This document shows, one piece after another, positions 59,549 to 64,000 of a stretch of DNA of 64,000 bases. The notes under the pieces are model-generated. The model was not told the origin of the DNA. It was given only the letters and a program-made list of their open reading frames with translations, and searched no databases. Source of the DNA: Bradyrhizobium barranii subsp. apii (GTDB lineage: Bacteria; Pseudomonadota; Alphaproteobacteria; Rhizobiales; Xanthobacteraceae); the NCBI RefSeq assembly GCF_011516635.5, contig NZ_CP096256.1:1-64000 (forward strand), written 5' to 3'. The position numbers and the translations under genes were made by a program. Position 1 is the stretch's first letter. Each line of letters starts with the position of its first letter.

Positions 59549-60112
59549 TTAGCTGGCTGCGCGTCGGGAGGCCCTTATCAATGCGCCGGTTACATTGAGC
59601 CTCATGCGCATCAGATCCTCGCTCACGCCGTAAACGTCTGAAGCTTTCGCAAGCGGAAGGCTCATGCGGGCGACGTGATTGGCGGCTTCTTCGGATACCA
59701 GCAAGGCGGGCCCCAGCCAGTTCGCTTCCTCTTCAATCGCCGGGTCGTAGTGGCGCGAACCTTCGCCATCAAAAGGTGGTTTTGGCGGGTGCAGCAGCAG
59801 GCCGTGGGCAAGCTCGTGCGCGATGTTTGCACCCTGTCGTTTCAACTGATGGCCGTCGTTGTGAATGATCATGCGGGAATTGCCGTTGAACAGCGTTATG
59901 GCGGAGAAATCGCGCTGCCCCTTTGACGATCGCAGATAGATGACGGCGTCAGGGTTGCTATCTGCGAACTCGCTCAGCGCGACGACCGGAAACCCAAGCA
60001 GCTCCGCCAGCCGCCAAGGACACAGAGGCAGATGCGGAGCTATTCCGAGTTCGTCGCGCACATCGCGCGCCAGCCAGTTTGCTTCAGACTTGAATCCCCG
60101 GCGCAAGGCCAT
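59549..60112 (-). CDS. ImmA/IrrE-type metallopeptidase
   Basis: 187 residues. ATG 60112 is chosen; a TTG one codon earlier is possible. Zinc-protease motif HELAH at 99-103 followed by a downstream EEEANWLGPALL helix that supplies the third ligand, the standard ImmA/IrrE arrangement. It follows the XRE regulator gene by 9 bp. Such proteases typically cleave the partner repressor under stress and switch on the operon or a mobile element. The stop codon lies in the IS1380 target duplication, so the protein itself is complete. Confidence 0.85.
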   Translation of the reverse strand: MALRRGFKSEANWLARDVRDELGIAPHLPLCPWRLAELLGFPVVALSEFADSNPDAVIYLRSSKGQRDFSAITLFNGNSRMIIHNDGHQLKRQGANIAHELAHGLLLHPPKPPFDGEGSRHYDPAIEEEANWLGPALLVSEEAANHVARMSLPLAKASDVYGVSEDLMRMRLNVTGALIRASRRAAS

Positions 60113-60121
60113 CAATGCGCC

Positions 60122-60475
60122 TCATGACCTTCTGAACTGCTGATAAGCAGTCTTGATAAGTGCTTCGAGCGCTTTGGCGCCTTCCTTGGACAATTTGGGA
60201 TCGGCACGCAGATGTGCCGTCAATTCCGCTAAGGGCTCCGTCATTACCTTCTTCTTGGTCATGCCGAGCGTGAAATCCTCGACTTTCAAGCCGGACCAGG
60301 CGCACAGCGAAGCGAGACTATCGACGTCCGGTTTGCGGCCCTGAGACATGCGGGTAAGCGTTGAAGCGGGTACTTCAGCTTGCTCGGCCACTTTTTTCCA
60401 ATTGAGGTTGCGTGCGATGCGCACGCTGTCGATAGCGGCAAAGAAGCCTTCCCCATCGAACTTTCCAGAAGCCAT
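60122..60475 (-). CDS. XRE-family regulator, partner of the ImmA protease
   Basis: 117 residues from ATG 60475 (MASGKFDGEGFFAAIDSVR). HTH: RNLNWKKVAEQAEVPASTLTRMSQGRKPD. A C-terminal helical tail (SKEGAKALEALIKTAYQQF) resembles the RsrR/HipB-type extension. The longer upstream frame is unlikely, as it runs through the promoter region. First gene of the XRE-ImmA-unknown-DUF6998 operon. Confidence 0.85.
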   Translation of the reverse strand: MASGKFDGEGFFAAIDSVRIARNLNWKKVAEQAEVPASTLTRMSQGRKPDVDSLASLCAWSGLKVEDFTLGMTKKKVMTEPLAELTAHLRADPKLSKEGAKALEALIKTAYQQFRRS

Positions 60476-60581
60476 TAAATTTCCTGTCTGCTGCGGTTGC
60501 GATGCCCGAATGACGCCGTAATTGCTACGTAGCAATTGAATACCTACATAGCAATAGCCATTGGGGGCTGAGGAATGATCC

Positions 60582-60800
60582 ATGTCGAAGAACAAAGGTT
60601 CGGGTACCCACACCCGCAGTGCCGTTTCAGGCCAGTACGTTTCTAACTCGTATGGCAACCGCCATCCGAGCACAACGGTTCGCGAAGCTGCCGGTCCGAG
60701 CGGATCGAGCGGACCGCACTACCGGAGCGCCAAATCCGGCCAGTACGTCAGCAACAGCTTCGGCAAGTCCCATCCGAACACCACGGTCAAGGAGAAGTGA
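60582..60800 (+). CDS. Small protein of two internal repeats (SGQYVSNS...HPxTTV)
   Basis: 72 residues. Two units, each RSAxSGQYVSNSxGxxHPxTTVxE, are separated by a Gly/Ser linker. It resembles short rhizobial proteins with RSAKSGxFV...HPxTTVKE units, whose function is unknown. Basic, no membrane span. The next gene starts 3 bp after the stop, so both are co-transcribed, divergently from the XRE operon. The intervening 105 bp must hold both promoters. Confidence 0.7.
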   Translation: MSKNKGSGTHTRSAVSGQYVSNSYGNRHPSTTVREAAGPSGSSGPHYRSAKSGQYVSNSFGKSHPNTTVKEK

Positions 60801-60803
60801 CAG

Positions 60804-61067
60804 ATGCAGTTCGTCCACAATGACCTCGGATTGCTGCGTGGCGGCGAGTTGGTCGAGGTGACGTTGTCGAGTCAGGCCAACGTCAAGCTCATGGATAGCT
60901 CAAATTTCGCCAACTATCGTCAAGGTGGCCAACATCGCTTTTTTGGTGGTCATGCGAAGCAGTCTCCGATTCGTTTGCAGGTGCCCAGCGCTGGCCATTG
61001 GCATGTTGCCGTCGATCTCGGAGGATATGGCGGCAGTGTGCAGGCGGGTGTTCGTGTTCTCGGCTGA
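60804..61067 (+). CDS. DUF1883-domain protein
   Basis: 87 residues. FVHNDLGLLRGGELVEVTLS, NVKLMDSSNFANYRQG, RFFGGHAKQSPIRLQVP and GHWHVAVDLGGYGG follow the DUF1883 pattern closely over the whole length. The domain is known alone or fused to TIR domains. It is likely a small beta-rich domain. Function unknown. Followed by a strong hairpin. Confidence 0.85.
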   Translation: MQFVHNDLGLLRGGELVEVTLSSQANVKLMDSSNFANYRQGGQHRFFGGHAKQSPIRLQVPSAGHWHVAVDLGGYGGSVQAGVRVLG

Positions 61068-61070
61068 GTA

Positions 61071-61092
61071 AAGGGGCCCTTTTGGGCCCCTT
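61071..61092 (+). terminator. Transcription terminator hairpin after DUF1883 gene
   Basis: AAGGGGCCC and GGGCCCCTT pair perfectly over 9 bp around TTTT, 1-4 bp after the stop codon. A T-run is lacking (TTACGCTTT follows), so termination strength is uncertain. Confidence 0.7.
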
Positions 61093-61271
61093 ACGCTTTG
61101 GACTGTGAGCCGATGCGCCGCCACTTGTTCGAAACGCCGCCGGCCTCGCTTTTCTCAAAATCCACCTAGGAATATATTCCATAATCAATACGCTATGCGC
61201 ATCGATATTGACTTGCTGTTCGGTTGAAGAGCGCGAATGTTCGCGACAACCTATGGGAGGTTCCGCCTGCC

Positions 61272-61709
61272 CTAATGGTTGGAGGCGATAACTTGCTTTA
61301 TAACTGACTGGGAGACCCCGAACTGCCGTGCAATAGTTGAAGCCTTGACGCCGGCTCTGAAAGCGGCTCGGATCGCATTCAGTTGTCCCTGAGGTAGGGA
61401 GAAGCTCGAGTTTTCGCGTGGCGGCGCATTCCCCTTGTGAGAAGAGGAAGCTTCGATTTTTGAAGCCGCTCCCAGTTTGTCTCCGACAGGATTCGGCAAT
61501 AAGGTATTTCGGCGGCCTGCCTCCCGCAGTACACTATCTAACAGAAGCGCAAAGGTGGCTTCGTCTAAGTGCCGAAGTGATCCTTCTAGGTCGCTGGGCA
61601 GAACTGGGGTCCGATGGTGGTCGCCTGGAGTCAACTCGCGCTTGTTTTTCATGGTGCCGCCTGAGGTTCTCGGAGGTGATGTCTCCAGCTCATCATCAAG
61701 ATCTAACAA
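61272..61709 (-). CDS. Small HTH (resolvase-type) DNA-binding protein
   Basis: Up to 145 codons. The C-terminus (LPQGQLNAIRAAFRAGVKAS then TIARQFGVSQSVIKQVI) is a Hin/resolvase-like HTH. The N-terminal half has an acidic stretch (LDEATFALLLDSVLREAGRR). The start is uncertain: TTG 61709 keeps a coding-like LDLDDELE, whereas ATG 61652 (MKNKRELTP) gives 126 residues. No recombinase domain is present, so it is probably a regulator. The gene lies upstream of nothing obvious. Confidence 0.55.
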   Translation of the reverse strand: MLDLDDELETSPPRTSGGTMKNKRELTPGDHHRTPVLPSDLEGSLRHLDEATFALLLDSVLREAGRRNTLLPNPVGDKLGAASKIEASSSHKGNAPPRENSSFSLPQGQLNAIRAAFRAGVKASTIARQFGVSQSVIKQVIASNH

Positions 61710-61929
61710 AATGGTGCAATAGCTTGCTATTTCGGCAACAGCGAGCCTTGCATTGAGGCTGGATATGAGCCCAAAAATCCGATTGCGCTCCGGTACAAGT
61801 AAAACGGCATCCAGTGGATATTCGCATAACTTACATTATAGAATATCCGAAATAAAACTCGCGCCGAAATCTCAGCTGCCTGAAGGGCCCAGTCGATTGC
61901 CGAACGTCCCGTTGCTAGCCGTTGCTCGG

Positions 61930-62520
61930 CTAGAGCGATTCGATGTGTGGCCGTAGCAGGTCAACCGTCTCGATCAGTCCCGCAGCCTCCATCACGAGCA
62001 ATAGCTCGGCTGGCGTCACTTCCGGTTTTTTGAAGCGTTCGCGCATACGCCGAATGGCTGCAACGGCGCGAGCTTCGTCGAGTGCGATAGTATCCGCAAT
62101 GAAAGCATCGGCGGATTTCGCTTCCATATTCAGGTCGGAAAGAACTGCCGGCGGAAAATCTTTAAGGTTCTCCGTTACGATCATTGCGGCTTGCGTCTTG
62201 GCCGCCGCAGCAACCACGTGGCGATCGCCGGAATCGGGCAGACCCGTCGCAACCGGCAGGAAGTTATCAAAATCCGTGACCATGGCGTCTTCAAAGGCAG
62301 CTTCCATGCTGGCCCGCGCCCGCTCTGCGCGCGCCGTCGCATCCTCAAAGCCCTTGCCGGTCAAAATTTCTTCAATAGCTGCTTTTGTCTCATCCAGGAC
62401 ACGAGTCGACCAGCGGAGGCGGAAAAATTCCGCCTCCGCCAAGGAGAGCAGCAAGTTCCTTTTGAGCGCGCTTGCAAGTGAGCAAGCGTCGACGAATGCG
62501 GTGAAACGATTCGCAAACAA
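61930..62520 (-). CDS. PIN-domain toxin
   Basis: 196 residues. Acidic residues of the PIN active site are visible: FVDACSLASALKRN (D12), TRVLDETKAAIEE, and SGDRHVVAAAAKTQAAMIVT followed by ENLKDFPP. The length is that of the larger chromosomal PIN toxins. The partner antitoxin gene ends 2 bp upstream. Likely ribonuclease that is neutralised by the partner. Confidence 0.85.
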   Translation of the reverse strand: MFANRFTAFVDACSLASALKRNLLLSLAEAEFFRLRWSTRVLDETKAAIEEILTGKGFEDATARAERARASMEAAFEDAMVTDFDNFLPVATGLPDSGDRHVVAAAAKTQAAMIVTENLKDFPPAVLSDLNMEAKSADAFIADTIALDEARAVAAIRRMRERFKKPEVTPAELLLVMEAAGLIETVDLLRPHIESL

Positions 62521-62522
62521 GC

Positions 62523-62981
62523 TTACAGATGCTCCGCGTCCAGCTCGGCGAGATTCGCAAGCGCGTTACTTCGCTTCTCATCACGCGTGCGCTTATAGGC
62601 GAATAGGTCCTCCGCCTTAATCCTGCGATGACGGCCCACTGTCACGTGCTGAATTTCGTTCTTCTCAAGCAACGAGACCAGAAACGGACGTGAGACATTT
62701 AGGATGTCGGCAGCTTGCTGAGTGGTCAACATCTCATGCACAGGCACGAGCGTCACCGCATCGCCGCGACCGATATGTCGAAGCAATTCCATTAAAAGGC
62801 TCGACAGGGCCGGCGACAAGGTTATCTCAGCAGCCTTCTGGGCATCGTCGAGCACGCGTAGCTTGGCATCTCCCGTCGCATGCGACGCGAGTATCTGACG
62901 AAGCTGGTTGGCTGCCGCCTTCTCGCTCGCGGAAGGCAGGCGAGTACCTCCCAGCTCTTCGGCGTAGGCTAGCATTGTCAT
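62523..62981 (-). CDS. Excisionase-type HTH antitoxin
   Basis: 152 residues from ATG 62981 (AGGGGAAG upstream). The helical N-terminus is followed by the DNA-binding motif MLTTQQAADILNVSRPFLVS and EIQHVTVGRHRRIKAEDLFAY, characteristic of helix-turn-helix proteins paired with PIN toxins. It is immediately upstream of the PIN gene on the same strand and presumably autoregulates the pair. Confidence 0.85.
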   Translation of the reverse strand: MTMLAYAEELGGTRLPSASEKAAANQLRQILASHATGDAKLRVLDDAQKAAEITLSPALSSLLMELLRHIGRGDAVTLVPVHEMLTTQQAADILNVSRPFLVSLLEKNEIQHVTVGRHRRIKAEDLFAYKRTRDEKRSNALANLAELDAEHL

Positions 62982-64000
62982 CGTTCTTCCCCTTTTATGG
63001 CTTTGTACATATGCTTTATTCGAAATAAACGCAACAAGTGAAATAGACGAAACGCGCGAAAGTTCCAGGTGCGGGGCTCCCTCCCCTAAGCTGGGGTCGA
63101 TCCGGAGGAACCTTGGCGCTGCCGCGCCTGGCCGGCAAGGCAAAAGCGATTCTCGCAAAACTTTGGCTTGTCGCTAGCTAGGAATATGTTCTAAAATCTA
63201 TTTATGAGACCGGATGTTCATTGAAAATCAATGGGTTGTATGTTTTCTAGCCTCTTAAGACCTGCATAGTGCTATTTTACTTCAGGTAATTGCGTCCACC
63301 GTTTTCAACGACCAGATCAGCATCGCCATGAGCCTGAACGCCTTGGTGACTTCGCTCCTTGTCCCCTTCTCGTTGACCTGCGGGTGCGAGGACATCGCCG
63401 CTGCGATACCCCGAGGTTACTGCCTATCACCGGCATATCGAGGTCGATATTTTCTAGAGGGAATGGTGGTCCACGCCTATCGGCTTTGTTTTGTACACGT
63501 GCTTTGAGCGGCAACTTGCGTTAATTCCGAACGAATTGGCCGAAGATGCGCCCCATCGCTAGTGGCCCTGCTCGCGTTCGAAATTGACAGATTCGCCGAG
63601 GCAACCGGCAGCGTGCCACAACAGTAGGCTTTGCGTATCTCAATGCTCTACTGGTCCGGAAATCTCATTCGCTTGCCGCAGCTGCGTCTTTTCGTCGGGC
63701 CCATCGAACGTGCCCGAAGACGAGTGCGACGAGCGCGAAGATCCGCGAGCGGATGGCGATGCCCGCGTCGTGGTGGGTGTTCATGGCGTCCCGTCCCGAG
63801 GAGGTTTCGGGGTGGAGTTATAGAATTGGGGGTGCCCGCGTCGACTCGAGGATGTTGGCGCGCTGAGATCTCGCATGGCCGACGGCGTATCGGAGCAGGA
63901 GTGGATCGGTGTGATGTCACGGCTTTGCCGGCGGTAACAGTCCGCGAATGAAGTAATATGCGCTGCACGCGCAAGGCGCCGCCAGTGCCGCCCACGACAG
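62982..64000. other. Last kilobase without supported gene
   Basis: Around 63000-63160 lies the antitoxin promoter region. AT-rich sequence at 63175-63290 and several short frames (for example plus-strand 63584-63823) are present. None has a recognisable family or a convincing ribosome binding site. A coding-like frame 63329-63505 (SLNALVTSLLVPFSLTCGCE) might be a gene fragment. Confidence 0.4.

Noticed and set aside
63584..63951. Overlapping frames near the right edge as genes
   Set aside because: No ribosome binding site, no motif, and frames on both strands of similar length, as expected by chance in GC-rich DNA.

Overview
The window looks like accessory DNA from a rhizobial alphaproteobacterium, most likely a Bradyrhizobium-type symbiosis island. 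The base for this is a high-GC background, a very dense set of insertion sequences of rhizobial types (IS3, IS5, IS6, IS21, IS66-free, IS91, IS110/IS1111, IS256, IS630, IS701, IS1380), a candidate NifA/sigma-54 promoter, and a pair of proteins resembling type III secretion translocators. No housekeeping gene, rRNA or tRNA was recognised. The genus is an inference.

Layout. 1-12.6 kb: one giant non-ribosomal peptide synthetase gene (minus strand, cut by the left edge) with an N-terminal formyltransferase domain, half a condensation domain and four adenylation domains. Its modules are almost identical DNA repeats of 2772 bp, separated by unrelated blocks of about 420-460 bp that encode only the substrate-selecting cores (read here as Ser, Asp-like, Ala, Gln). 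12.6-25 kb: nested and decayed IS elements, gene fragments (GGDEF, tyrosine and serine recombinases), a small secreted Cys-rich peptide, and an EspA/EspB-like gene pair. 25-32.7 kb: four IS elements placed end to end, each junction being the tetranucleotide CTAG, with a fifth nested inside. 32.7-40.3 kb: a broken RiPP-like locus consisting of a 47-residue peptide, an intergenic hairpin, an asparagine-synthetase-like enzyme, and a divergent ABC transporter gene split by an IS5-like element that itself carries an IS91 element. 40.3-48.3 kb: IS3, IS256 and IS21 elements nested in a large serine-recombinase cassette. 48.6-48.9 kb: a TGT-N10-ACA site, a near-consensus sigma-54 promoter and a 53-residue double-glycine-leader peptide. 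49-57 kb: IS110, IS1111, IS21 and IS5 elements and a WGR-domain remnant. 57-63 kb: a tight operon (XRE regulator, ImmA/IrrE protease, frameshifted unknown gene, DUF6998-like protein) split by an IS1380 copy, then two small divergent genes (one DUF1883-like), an HTH protein and a PIN toxin/antitoxin pair. The last kilobase has no gene I can support.

How it works together. The intact, potentially functional parts are the NRPS, the asparagine-synthetase-like gene with its small peptide, the double-glycine peptide, the EspA-like gene, the XRE/ImmA/DUF6998 operon and the toxin-antitoxin pair. Almost everything else is transposition machinery or wreckage. Two sequence-identical IS1380 copies in the same orientation bracket about 31 kb that includes both peptide loci.
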